Source of the DNA: an uncultured Anaeroplasma sp.
GTDB lineage: Bacteria; Bacillota_I; Bacilli_A; Acholeplasmatales; Anaeroplasmataceae
Length of the DNA: 20,265 nucleotides
Assembly: GCA_934216145.1 (NCBI GenBank)
Contig: CAKQBG010000039.1
Location: forward strand, 1 to 20,265
Direction: 5' to 3'
This document shows positions 1-6,229 of the stretch, one piece after another. The notes below the pieces were generated by a model. It did no database searches and was not told the origin of the DNA. It was given only the letters and a program-made list of their open reading frames with translations. Position 1 is the stretch's first letter. Every line of letters starts with the position of its first letter. The translations under genes were made by a program, and so were the position numbers.

Positions 1-294
1 GCTGAATTGAAAGCTAAGAATGCAACCTTAGATCAAATAAAAAATGAGAATATAGCGATGAGTGAAGCACTAGCAGAGAAAGATGAAGCACTAGCTAAGA
101 AGGATGAAGCACTAGCTAAGAATAATGAACTGATAGCTAAAAATAATGAAGCACTAGCAGAGAAAGATGAAACAATAGCTAAGAATAATGAGTCTTTAAT
201 TAAATCTGCTAAAATTCTTAAACAAAAAGGATTAACTAATGAAGAAATTTCAAATATAACTTCATTATCAATAGAGGTTGTTGAAGCATTATAA
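1..294 (+). CDS. C-terminal fragment of Rpn-type (PD-(D/E)XK) recombination-promoting nuclease/putative transposase, 5' truncated by window edge
   Basis: The reading frame is open from base 1 to a TAA at 292-294, so the start lies outside the window; the TTG at 7 is an internal codon, not a credible start. About 97 residues are visible. Residues from about 22 to 70 form seven consecutive heptads (EALAEKD-like) that predict a coiled coil. They are followed by the tail KQKGLTNEEISNITSLSIE, a small helical module that closes many Rpn/PD-(D/E)XK transposase-family proteins, where it follows a nuclease domain and a charged coil. The nuclease domain itself is not in the window, so the assignment rests on the coil plus tail only. 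The family is associated with RecA-independent recombination and is often present in many copies per genome. A terminator follows 20 bp downstream. The alternative is an unrelated coiled-coil protein. Confidence 0.6.
   Translation, partial: AELKAKNATLDQIKNENIAMSEALAEKDEALAKKDEALAKNNELIAKNNEALAEKDETIAKNNESLIKSAKILKQKGLTNEEISNITSLSIEVVEAL
64..210 (+). repeat. Seven tandem 21-bp (heptad) repeats inside the Rpn-type gene
   Basis: Units begin at 64, 85, 106, 127, 148, 169 and 190, each 21 bp and in frame. The peptide units are EALAEKD, EALAKKD, EALAKNN, ELIAKNN, EALAEKD, ETIAKNN and ESLIKSA. The regular L/A spacing is that of a coiled coil. Near-identity of units 1, 2 and 5 at DNA level suggests recent duplication by slippage, and copy number is probably variable between strains. 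Confidence 0.85.
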
Positions 295-313
295 TAATAT
301 TTTAGTATTTATG

Positions 314-340
314 AAGCCTATTATATCGATAGGCTTTTTT
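314..340 (+). terminator. Rho-independent terminator after the Rpn-type gene
   Basis: An 8-bp perfect stem (AAGCCTAT at 314-321 with ATAGGCTT at 329-336) encloses a 7-nt loop and runs into a T tract (335-340). It lies 20 bp after the stop codon. Confidence 0.85.
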
Positions 341-838
341 GTTATAACTGGAATCATGTCTTGTGTGAAGGTCCCAAGAGACATAGCTTTTTAACTTGAT
401 AGCAATTTATAAGGCTATGGAGATCTTAAAATCTCTAGCAAATAATTAGAATATATGCTAGTAGGATGTTAAACGTATCTAAATGAGTGGGCTAAATTAT
501 AATTTTTTTTCGAGGTGACATGAAGAACAAAGTTGACTAACTGATATATTGCGAAAATATTAGAAAGAGTTAATTTGAATCTATCATTTAAAAATGAAAT
601 GGTAAAAATGTGGATATTGGAATTAATAATATGAACATAGAAAAAAAGCAAATTATATCGAAAATACAACTTTATGAAAAATATATAATCGAAAAATTAA
701 CCTTAACCGATTAGTATGTAAAATTCCTAAAACAAATGTTGCTGTGAGAAGGTGAAATGTGATAAAAAAAAATTGTTTTACTCTACTTGATCAAAATAGT
801 ATTAATTTAAAATTGAATTATATTTTATGCAAAAAAGG
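341..838. other. About 500-bp gene-free stretch with several short inverted repeats
   Basis: No frame here combines a start, a plausible ribosome site and a protein-like composition; the open frames present are short and AT-biased. Between 356 and 461 there is a chain of short inverted repeats: ATGTCT 356-361 with AGACAT 379-384, CATAGC 382-387 with GCTATG 414-419, GAGAT 420-424 with ATCTC 431-435, and CTAGCA 435-440 with TGCTAG 456-461. Neighbouring arms overlap, so they could be alternative folds or chance in AT-rich DNA. Scattered start-like sites (for example GAGGTG before an ATG near 521) end at stops within a few codons, as in decayed sequence. Whether this is a small RNA, a decayed mobile element or plain intergenic DNA cannot be decided here. 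Confidence 0.35.
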
Positions 839-847
839 TGATATAAT
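839..847 (+). promoter_or_regulatory. Extended -10 promoter for the aldose epimerase gene
   Basis: TGATATAAT is a perfect extended -10 (TGn plus TATAAT at 842-847). No good -35 is present at the usual distance, which is tolerated with an extended -10. A start of transcription near 854 would leave a leader of about 20 nt holding AGGAG at 865-869, seven bases before the ATG at 876. Confidence 0.6.
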
Positions 848-875
848 TATGTAAAATAGAATAAAGGAGATTTAT

Positions 876-1757
876 ATGTATTCGATTGAAAATTCTTTTT
901 TGAAACTTATAGTAAATGAAAATGGTGGAGCAATTAAAGCTTTATATGATAAAAAGAATAATAATAATTTATTTTATGAACCTGATTGTAGAAGCTGGAG
1001 TGGTACTGATGTTGTTATTTTTCCTTTTGTTGCGAGATTAAAAAATCAAAAATATACAGTAAATGGTATAGAGTATTCATTAAAGAATCATGGTGTAGCT
1101 AGATATGAGACTTTAATGCTAAAGGAATGTAGTAATAATAGGCTTATTCTTGAACTTGATTCTAATAATAATCTCAAAATGATATATCCTTTTGATTTTC
1201 ATTTTGAGATTATTTATGAACTATTAGATAACAAATTAAGTATATCTTATTTAGTGAAAAATAATGGTGTATCTGATATGTATTTTAGTGTTGGAGGACA
1301 TCCAGCTCTAAAGGCTTCTGGTAGCTATTATGATAACGGCTTTGAATTTGATTCTACAAAGCTTATATTTAATAATACTATTAATACTAAGCAATATGTT
1401 TTAAATGAAACAGGAGATTTAATTAAAAATATAAATAATGTAGTATTACCTAAGGAAATTGATTTGAAAAAGAAGCTTATAACTGATTCAAAAACATTAA
1501 TATATGATGCTTCAAATATAAATGAGGTTAGATTAGTAACTAATCAGCATGAATATATTTTTGATATAAAAGAATCAGAGGTATTAGCTATTTGGACATG
1601 GCCAGGATATGGGGATTATATTTGTATTGAACCATGGTGGGGAATACCTGATATGGAAAATCCTAATTTAGAATTAAGGGATAAGCCTTTAATTCATAAA
1701 CTAGCTAGTAATTGTATTTTTAAAACTGGTTATAGTATTACTATAAACGAAAAATAG
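876..1757 (+). CDS. Aldose 1-epimerase family protein (LacX-like galactose mutarotase)
   Basis: The 293-residue cytoplasmic protein has no signal peptide. It belongs to the galactose mutarotase-like beta-sandwich family that interconverts alpha and beta anomers of free hexoses. Visible family marks are the segment VIFPFVARL near 47-55, His72 in the NHG motif, His142 in VGGHPA, and Glu252 in the signature IEPWWGIPD. These are the expected substrate-binding and catalytic His/His/Glu. Length and the WWG signature fit the LacX subgroup rather than classical GalM of about 340 residues. The start is set by AGGAG seven bases upstream. It stands upstream of an unrecognised gene that seems to have its own promoter. 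Its natural sugar cannot be read from the sequence, but the glucan-degrading genes further along would supply glucose. Confidence 0.9.
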   Translation: MYSIENSFLKLIVNENGGAIKALYDKKNNNNLFYEPDCRSWSGTDVVIFPFVARLKNQKYTVNGIEYSLKNHGVARYETLMLKECSNNRLILELDSNNNLKMIYPFDFHFEIIYELLDNKLSISYLVKNNGVSDMYFSVGGHPALKASGSYYDNGFEFDSTKLIFNNTINTKQYVLNETGDLIKNINNVVLPKEIDLKKKLITDSKTLIYDASNINEVRLVTNQHEYIFDIKESEVLAIWTWPGYGDYICIEPWWGIPDMENPNLELRDKPLIHKLASNCIFKTGYSITINEK

Positions 1758-1789
1758 ATTTATTTGATGACGCTTTCATTAGAAATGAG

Positions 1790-1817
1790 TTGATTTTTAA
1801 TAGTGTTGCGCTAAAAT
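1790..1817 (+). promoter_or_regulatory. Predicted sigma-A-type promoter for the 217-residue hypothetical gene
   Basis: TTGATT (1790-1795) and TAAAAT (1812-1817) are separated by 16 bp. They lie in the 89-bp gap before the gene at 1847, about 18 bp ahead of its ribosome site GAGG (1835-1838). No terminator hairpin was seen after the epimerase gene, so read-through is also possible. Confidence 0.45.
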
Positions 1818-1846
1818 AGAAGTATAAAATAAACGAGGTATTAGGT

Positions 1847-2500
1847 ATGTATTATAATTATTCTTGGATGATTGGAGATGGCGAGGTTAGTGTCGTTAGT
1901 GGTGAAGAAATGGAAAAGAACCACGCTGCTTATGGCATATATGGTACAATCATTCCTTTTAATGAAATAATGTCAATAGGAAACCCCAAGGCTGACTTTT
2001 TGTCTACACAGTATATTGAGGAAAGACTATGCTCATTAAATATTTCCTTTTTAATTTATAATGTTAAAATATTATCCAAAATTGCTTTAATACCTAAAAA
2101 TAGACCAGTTCATTTAGTTTTTGGGTATGATATGGTATGCTCAATTAATTTATTATCATTATTAGGTATGCTTGATTATAAAGGATATACTAATGAATTT
2201 TATATTCATATTTTAGATGAGGATACTATGAAAGAAAAGGAATATTATAGATTATTCTCTAAAGGATTTTATGAGCTATATTTACTTAATATAGTTAGTA
2301 AAATTAAAACTTTAACACCTATTAATTCTATTAATAATTCTTTAGATAAATATTATTTATATAAATCACATAATAAATTTGAATTACTTCAAATGCTAAA
2401 TGATTATGATGAACCAATAGAAGCTTTAAAGAAGCATAGAGAATATGGTTTATCTAAGGATGAATGGCAAAAATGGTTAGATTCTATTAGTGATAAGTAA
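1847..2500 (+). CDS. Hypothetical protein, 217 residues, family not recognised
   Basis: This is a soluble-looking protein with no signal peptide or membrane segment. The start is supported by GAGG at 1835-1838. The N-terminal third holds YGTIIPFNE and NPKADFLSTQYIEERL. The middle holds the hydrophobic strand-like segment PVHLVFGYDMVCSINLLSLL (near 88-107), followed by an alternating beta/alpha pattern (FYIHILDED). The C-terminal third is helical and charged, ending in SKDEWQKWLDSI. The segment 'HLVFGYDMVCSINLL' faintly recalls the opening strand and loop of DUF1835-type domains (nucleotide-binding-like fold), but I do not rely on that. It lies downstream of the epimerase gene and is closed by a strong terminator, so it ends its transcription unit. 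No function is assigned. Confidence 0.8.
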   Translation: MYYNYSWMIGDGEVSVVSGEEMEKNHAAYGIYGTIIPFNEIMSIGNPKADFLSTQYIEERLCSLNISFLIYNVKILSKIALIPKNRPVHLVFGYDMVCSINLLSLLGMLDYKGYTNEFYIHILDEDTMKEKEYYRLFSKGFYELYLLNIVSKIKTLTPINSINNSLDKYYLYKSHNKFELLQMLNDYDEPIEALKKHREYGLSKDEWQKWLDSISDK

Positions 2501-2537
2501 TGGAAACTATTATTGAATAACAATTTTAAATCTAGTT

Positions 2538-2563
2538 AAGGAGGAATATTTTCCTCCTTTTTT
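2538..2563 (+). terminator. Rho-independent terminator after the hypothetical gene
   Basis: A 9-bp perfect stem (AAGGAGGAA 2538-2546 with TTCCTCCTT 2551-2559) has a TATT loop and six Ts (2558-2563). The arm also reads as a Shine-Dalgarno core, but no start codon follows it. Confidence 0.9.
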
Positions 2564-2570
2564 AGATAAA

Positions 2571-2598
2571 GAAAAGGCTATGAAAAAAACTCATAGCC
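2571..2598 (-). terminator. Rho-independent terminator after pduL
   Basis: An 8-bp perfect stem, GGCTATGA (2576-2583) with TCATAGCC (2591-2598), has a 7-nt loop. On the minus strand it is followed by TTTTC. It begins 17 bp past the pduL stop and sits back to back with the plus-strand terminator. Confidence 0.8.
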
Positions 2599-2615
2599 CT
2601 TAATATAATTAATTA

Positions 2616-3188
2616 TTACTTAACAATTGTACCTTTAATTGAACCGAATAATGCACCAGCATTAGCCTCATCAGTATCAATATGCATTGCTAAAGCATAC
2701 TTAGGAGATACACGAATAACTGTATCCTCGAATGTAACCTTTCTTCCTGTTTCATTTAAAACTTGAACAGAAACAATATCACCATTCTTAACACCGAATT
2801 CTTCAGCATCCTCTGGAGTCATATGTACATGACGTTTAGCAACGATAACGCCTTCTGACAATTCAACTTCTCCACATGGGCCAACAAGCTTACAAGGAGC
2901 AGAACCCTTAACATCACCAGATTCTCTAACTGGAGCAGTAACACCTAAAGCTCTAGCATCTGTGAAAGATACCTCAACTTGGTTAACGTTACGGCATGGT
3001 CCTAAAATAGAACAATTTAATGCACCCTTAGGTCCTACAACAGAAACCTTTTGATTTGATGCAAATTGACCAGGTTGGCTTAATTCCTTTTTAACAGTTA
3101 ATTCAGCACCTGCGCCAAATAATTCTTCTAATACTTCTTGAGTAACATGTACGTGTCTAGCACTTGTTTCAATAATAAATTCCTTCAT
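2616..3188 (-). CDS. pduL: Phosphate propanoyltransferase / phosphotransacylase PduL
   Basis: The enzyme transfers an acyl group between CoA and phosphate (acetyl- or propionyl-CoA to acyl phosphate), supplying acetate or propionate kinase for ATP. The 190-residue protein carries the paired PduL domains with zinc-binding histidines: ARHVHVT (His12, His14), AKRHVHM (His120, His122) and His169 in AMHIDTDEANA, plus the phosphate-binding Arg66 in GPCRN. It starts directly at the first domain and lacks the N-terminal encapsulation peptide of microcompartment PduL. No shell or diol/ethanolamine genes are nearby, so a cytosolic role in place of Pta is inferred. Start: AAGGGG, eight bases upstream. 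It is noticeably richer in G+C than its neighbours, consistent with codon selection in a highly expressed gene. Acetate kinase is not in the window. Confidence 0.95.
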   Translation of the reverse strand: MKEFIIETSARHVHVTQEVLEELFGAGAELTVKKELSQPGQFASNQKVSVVGPKGALNCSILGPCRNVNQVEVSFTDARALGVTAPVRESGDVKGSAPCKLVGPCGEVELSEGVIVAKRHVHMTPEDAEEFGVKNGDIVSVQVLNETGRKVTFEDTVIRVSPKYALAMHIDTDEANAGALFGSIKGTIVK

Positions 3189-3229
3189 TATAAATTCCCC
3201 TTCTAAATAAAATATTTATTACAAATTGT

Positions 3230-3259
3230 ATTATAGCATAATTCTACAAATATTGTAAA
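3230..3259 (-). promoter_or_regulatory. Promoter of pduL
   Basis: Read on the minus strand: TTTACA (3254-3259), an 18-bp spacer ending in TGC, then TATAAT (3230-3235), giving an extended -10. The leader to the ATG at 3188 is about 35 nt. It lies in the 89-bp gap after the MATE gene, so pduL can be transcribed separately. Confidence 0.65.
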
Positions 3260-3277
3260 TGTTTTATGCTTAAAAAA

Positions 3278-4612
3278 CTAATCTATTGCCTTATTTTTCC
3301 ATTTTCCAGTACAAAATCTAATAACACATAATATAGCTCTTACTACCTCGTCTAACGCAGGAGCTAGGAAAATTCCTATAAAGCCTATACCTAATACACT
3401 AACAAACAAATATGAACCAAAGGAAGCAACTAAAAACATTGAGAATATCGCACAAACAACTGGGAATATTGTATCCCCACTACTTTTTAATGCGTTAATA
3501 TAAATTAAATTAGCACATCTTCCAGTTTCATATAAAAATAGAATAGGTAAAACACTATATATAGCATTTAAAATATTATTATTTTGAGTTATTAATGGGA
3601 ATATTAATCCTCCAAAGCAATTTAAAGATATAACTAATATTAATATTATTGGGTAGCATAATAAAAATGATAATTTAGTTGAATTAGCTGCTTCAGTAAA
3701 ATCCTTCTTACCAACATTGTATCCTACAATAATTGAATTGGCACTTCCAAAGGCACCAGATATTATGTAAATAAAGGCTAATATCATTGATAGATAAGTT
3801 CTAGCTGTTAGCATTTCAGTTAATAATAAGTTTACTTGAGATAATACTATTATTTGTGATATGTTATAACAAATATTTTCAAGGGCGCTAGGTCCACCTA
3901 TTTTTATAATTGCTTTAGTAATATTTTTATCAAGCTTAAAAATAAATATTTTTTGTTTAAGTATTATCTTTGTTAATAATATTGTTGTAAGACAAGTAAA
4001 TATATGACAAATAACAGTTGCTATTGCGGCACCCTTATAGCCTAGACTAGGTATTCCTAAAAATCCATATATTAATATATAATTTAAAATTACATTTAAT
4101 ATATTTGCACTAAAGGATACTATTGTTACAACAAGAGGCTTTGAATGTGATTTGAAATTACTAGACATACAACTTGTCATTGCTAAAAAGGGTAATCCAA
4201 TTGAAACAATCCTAATATATCCTGAAGCCTCATCTATAATATCGCTAGGTGTATTAGTCATTTTAAGTAATGGTTTATTCCATATTATAAATATTAAGGC
4301 TATTATTATGGCAATAAATAAATTAAATATAATACCATGACCTAATACCATATTACTCTTTTCAATTTCATTTGCGCCTAAATATTGACTGACTATAATT
4401 CCTACACCAATTGAACAAATTGCGAATAAAACTGTTAAAAATCCAATTACAGTATTTGCATTACCAATTGCGGCAACTGATGGTTCGTTATATTTAGAAA
4501 TCATTATTGTATCTATTGAACCTAAAAACTGAGCTAATAATGTTTCTAAGAACAATGGTATAGCTAGCTTAAATAATGCAGTTATTCTATCCCTTTTAAA
4601 AAGCTTTTTCAT
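3278..4612 (-). CDS. MATE family multidrug/metabolite efflux transporter
   Basis: This is an integral membrane antiporter that exports drugs or metabolites against Na+ or H+. The 444-residue protein has about twelve hydrophobic helices in two homologous halves. Family marks are DTIMIS in helix 1-2, the NILNVILNYILIYGF segment closing the first half, and the matching FGSANSIIVGYNVGK loop in the second half. The frame stays open 22 codons further upstream, but the ATG at 4612 is chosen. It has AGAGGGG (4621-4627) eight bases ahead, and MKKLFKRDRI before the first helix is the usual MATE N-terminus. It is transcribed divergently from an AraC-family regulator across a palindrome, which suggests local control. 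The substrate cannot be read from sequence. No clear terminator separates it from pduL. Confidence 0.92.
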   Translation of the reverse strand: MKKLFKRDRITALFKLAIPLFLETLLAQFLGSIDTIMISKYNEPSVAAIGNANTVIGFLTVLFAICSIGVGIIVSQYLGANEIEKSNMVLGHGIIFNLFIAIIIALIFIIWNKPLLKMTNTPSDIIDEASGYIRIVSIGLPFLAMTSCMSSNFKSHSKPLVVTIVSFSANILNVILNYILIYGFLGIPSLGYKGAAIATVICHIFTCLTTILLTKIILKQKIFIFKLDKNITKAIIKIGGPSALENICYNISQIIVLSQVNLLLTEMLTARTYLSMILAFIYIISGAFGSANSIIVGYNVGKKDFTEAANSTKLSFLLCYPIILILVISLNCFGGLIFPLITQNNNILNAIYSVLPILFLYETGRCANLIYINALKSSGDTIFPVVCAIFSMFLVASFGSYLFVSVLGIGFIGIFLAPALDEVVRAILCVIRFCTGKWKNKAID

Positions 4613-4649
4613 ATTGTTTTCCCCTCTATAATTTTTTATAATATAATTA

Positions 4650-4678
4650 TATAGAGGAAGTACTAGTAAAAATATCAA
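4650..4678 (-). promoter_or_regulatory. Predicted promoter of the MATE gene
   Basis: On the minus strand TTGATA (4673-4678), 17 bp, then TCTATA (4650-4655). The -35 falls inside the palindrome 4664-4689, so a protein bound there would meet RNA polymerase directly. Other TATAAT-like hexamers in this very AT-rich gap make the exact -10 uncertain. Confidence 0.4.
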
Positions 4679-4689
4679 TATTTTTACTA
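4664..4689. promoter_or_regulatory. 26-bp palindrome between divergent MATE and AraC-family genes (candidate operator)
   Basis: Arms TAGTAAAAATAT (4664-4675) and ATATTTTTACTA (4678-4689) are exact reverse complements separated by CA. The element is centred 64 bp from the MATE start codon and 42 bp from the regulator start. It overlaps the likely MATE -35 and precedes a TATAAT (4695-4700) that could serve the regulator. No T tract or gene end is near, so a DNA operator is more likely than a terminator. Confidence 0.6.
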
Positions 4690-4718
4690 TATTTTATAAT
4701 TATTTTGAGGTTTTAGTT

Positions 4719-5585
4719 ATGAATGAGTATGTAGATTATTATTTTCATGAGCTTGCGAAGCATGGCACAAAGGAATTTCCATTAGCGATTTATGGAGATA
4801 CCTATAATATTTATAAGGATAGATTTTTTTATATGCATTGTCATGAGGAGCTTGAAGCTATTATTGCTATAAAAGGAGAAATTAATGTATTAGTTAATCA
4901 AACTGAATATATAATTAAACCTAATAAAATTCTTTTAGTTTTACCTAACACCCTTCATCATATTCTTCATTATAAAAGTGAGGATTCCATAGTATTAACT
5001 ATTGTTTTTAATAGAAATATATTAGAGTTGACAAAATCTTTAGATTTAGTTAATGAAATAAATAGTATAATAGATAACTCACAATATTTATATATTATTG
5101 AATCTAAGGAACTTTGGGAAAAGGCTCTATCTATTTCTTTAGATTATAAGAATAAGGTGGTTGGATATAAACTTTATATTATTAATTATTTATTTGAGCT
5201 CTTTTCTTATATTAAAAGAAATATAGATATTAATCAATTAAAGGATAATTCAATTAGAAATGACAGTAAAATAAAGAATGCTTTACAATATATTTATTCT
5301 CATTTTTCAGAGGAAATAACACTAGAGGATTTAGCTAATGCTTCTCATTTATCATTAGGTGAGTTATCTAGAAGCTTTAAAAAGGTTGTAGGTATAGCTC
5401 CTATTTTATATATAATGAATTATCGTATTAGAATTTCTTCTAATTTACTAGAATTTAGTGATAAGTCTATTACTGAAATTGCATATGAATGTGGCTTTTC
5501 ATCATCTAATTATTTTACTATTTGTTTTAAAAGAATTGTAGGATGTACACCTAAGGAATTTAAAAAAAGAAAAAAATCCATTTAA
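4719..5585 (+). CDS. AraC/XylS-family transcriptional regulator with N-terminal cupin
   Basis: The 288-residue cytoplasmic regulator has an N-terminal beta-rich cupin (about residues 20-100, with HCHEELEAIIAIKG and IKPNKILLVLPNTLHHI). This is the usual ligand-binding and dimerisation half of AraC proteins. The C-terminal 185-285 region holds two helix-turn-helix motifs: ITLEDLANASHLSLGELSRS, then SITEIAYECGFSSSNYFTIC followed by the family closing motif GCTPKEFKKR. GAGG at 4707-4710 supports the start. It diverges from the MATE pump, and the palindrome between them is the obvious candidate target, for self-control and for the pump. The ligand is unknown; His-rich cupins of this type often bind sugars or small phenolics, but nothing here fixes it. 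Its last codons overlap coaD by 4 bp on the opposite strand. Confidence 0.93.
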   Translation: MNEYVDYYFHELAKHGTKEFPLAIYGDTYNIYKDRFFYMHCHEELEAIIAIKGEINVLVNQTEYIIKPNKILLVLPNTLHHILHYKSEDSIVLTIVFNRNILELTKSLDLVNEINSIIDNSQYLYIIESKELWEKALSISLDYKNKVVGYKLYIINYLFELFSYIKRNIDINQLKDNSIRNDSKIKNALQYIYSHFSEEITLEDLANASHLSLGELSRSFKKVVGIAPILYIMNYRIRISSNLLEFSDKSITEIAYECGFSSSNYFTICFKRIVGCTPKEFKKRKKSI

Positions 5586-5600
5586 TTAGATTTTTTCTTT
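5566..5600. terminator. Bidirectional terminator embedded in the overlapping 3' ends of the AraC-family gene and coaD
   Basis: A-rich arm AAAGAAAAAAATC (5566-5578) pairs with GATTTTTTCTTT (5589-5600), with one bulged A. The loop 5579-5588 contains both stop codons. Each strand reads an A-rich arm and then a T-rich arm, so it can serve both converging genes. It is AT-rich and therefore weaker than the GC-stem terminators elsewhere in the window. Confidence 0.55.
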
Positions 5601-6070
5601 AGACCCTCAACAATTCTCTTTTCAATAGCGCTTGGGACATATTTAGATATATCACAATTGAATTCGACAAGCTCTTTAATCGAACTTGAGGAAACAATTT
5701 GATTTTTTGTTGTTGGCATTAATAGGATTGTTTCAACATTAGGGTAAATATCTCTATTATATTGAAATAATGAAAATTCTGTTTCATAATCACTATAATT
5801 TCTCATACCTCTAACGATAATATTAATATTATTTTCTTTACAATATTGAACTACTAATCCATCCCATGAGGTAACAACGATATTATTTATTCCCTTTGTA
5901 CATTCTTTAATCATTTCTATTCTATCATCAACTGAAAAGGCACTTTTCTTAAACATATTATAGGAAACTAAAATATGTAGCTCATCAAATAATTTTGACG
6001 CTCTTTCAATTAAATCTAGATGACCTTTTGATATTGGATCAAATGAACCAGGATAAACTGCTTTTCTCAT
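5582..6070 (-). CDS. coaD: Pantetheine-phosphate adenylyltransferase (PPAT, CoaD)
   Basis: The enzyme makes dephospho-CoA from 4'-phosphopantetheine and ATP, the penultimate step of coenzyme A synthesis. The 162-residue length is typical. Visible motifs are YPGSFDPISKGH (residues 6-17, nucleotidyltransferase motif with catalytic His17), the RGMR loop at 87-90 followed by DYETEF, and SSSSIKE (127-133) of the ATP-binding C-terminal motif. Start: GAAAGG (6080-6085), nine bases upstream. The gene converges on the AraC-family gene with a 4-bp overlap of stop codons and diverges from rdgB. The usual partner rsmD is not adjacent in this window. Confidence 0.96.
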   Translation of the reverse strand: MRKAVYPGSFDPISKGHLDLIERASKLFDELHILVSYNMFKKSAFSVDDRIEMIKECTKGINNIVVTSWDGLVVQYCKENNINIIVRGMRNYSDYETEFSLFQYNRDIYPNVETILLMPTTKNQIVSSSSIKELVEFNCDISKYVPSAIEKRIVEGLKKKSN

Positions 6071-6101
6071 AAATAAAATCCTTTCTAGTTTTTACAAAAT
6101 T

Positions 6102-6130
6102 ATTATATATTAAATATTATATTTTGTCAT
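6102..6130 (-). promoter_or_regulatory. Promoter of coaD
   Basis: On the minus strand ATGACA (6125-6130; one mismatch to TTGACA), a 17-bp spacer and a perfect TATAAT (6102-6107). This leaves a leader of about 25 nt. Confidence 0.65.
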
Positions 6131-6179
6131 TTTCTTTTTGTTTATAAGACAAAAAAAGATAAATTTTAACTATTTTAAT

Positions 6180-6188
6180 TGCTATAAT
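6180..6188 (+). promoter_or_regulatory. Extended -10 promoter of the rdgB operon
   Basis: TGCTATAAT (TG at 6180-6181, TATAAT at 6183-6188). No convincing -35 at 16-18 bp. It is 42 bp before the chosen rdgB start at 6230 and is the only clear promoter seen ahead of the four-gene run to 10922. Confidence 0.5.
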
Positions 6189-6229
6189 TCTAATATCTTA
6201 TGATAAAATGTTATTTGAGGTGTAATAAA

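Noticed and set aside
64..210. Tandem repeats considered as a CRISPR array
   Set aside because: Units are contiguous 21-bp coding heptads without spacers.
469..669. Minus-strand open frame of 66 codons in the gap before the aldose epimerase
   Set aside because: No convincing ribosome site, very AT-biased hydrophobic composition (F, I, Y, N), and no resemblance to a known protein.
631..714. Short plus-strand open frame of 27 codons in the same gap
   Set aside because: No good Shine-Dalgarno, lysine/isoleucine-rich composition expected from AT-rich DNA, and no context.
837..854. GGTG followed by ATG-TAA, a start-stop element ahead of the epimerase gene
   Set aside because: The same bases form a perfect extended -10 promoter, so the start-stop reading is probably coincidental and would be mostly upstream of the transcription start.
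3240..3280. Weak GTTTT/AAAAC inverted repeat after the MATE gene as a terminator
   Set aside because: Five A/T-dominated base pairs with an 8-nt loop and no following T tract on the minus strand; too weak to call.
4152..4340. Plus-strand open frame opposite the MATE gene
   Set aside because: It lies wholly within the MATE coding region on the other strand and mirrors its hydrophobic codons.
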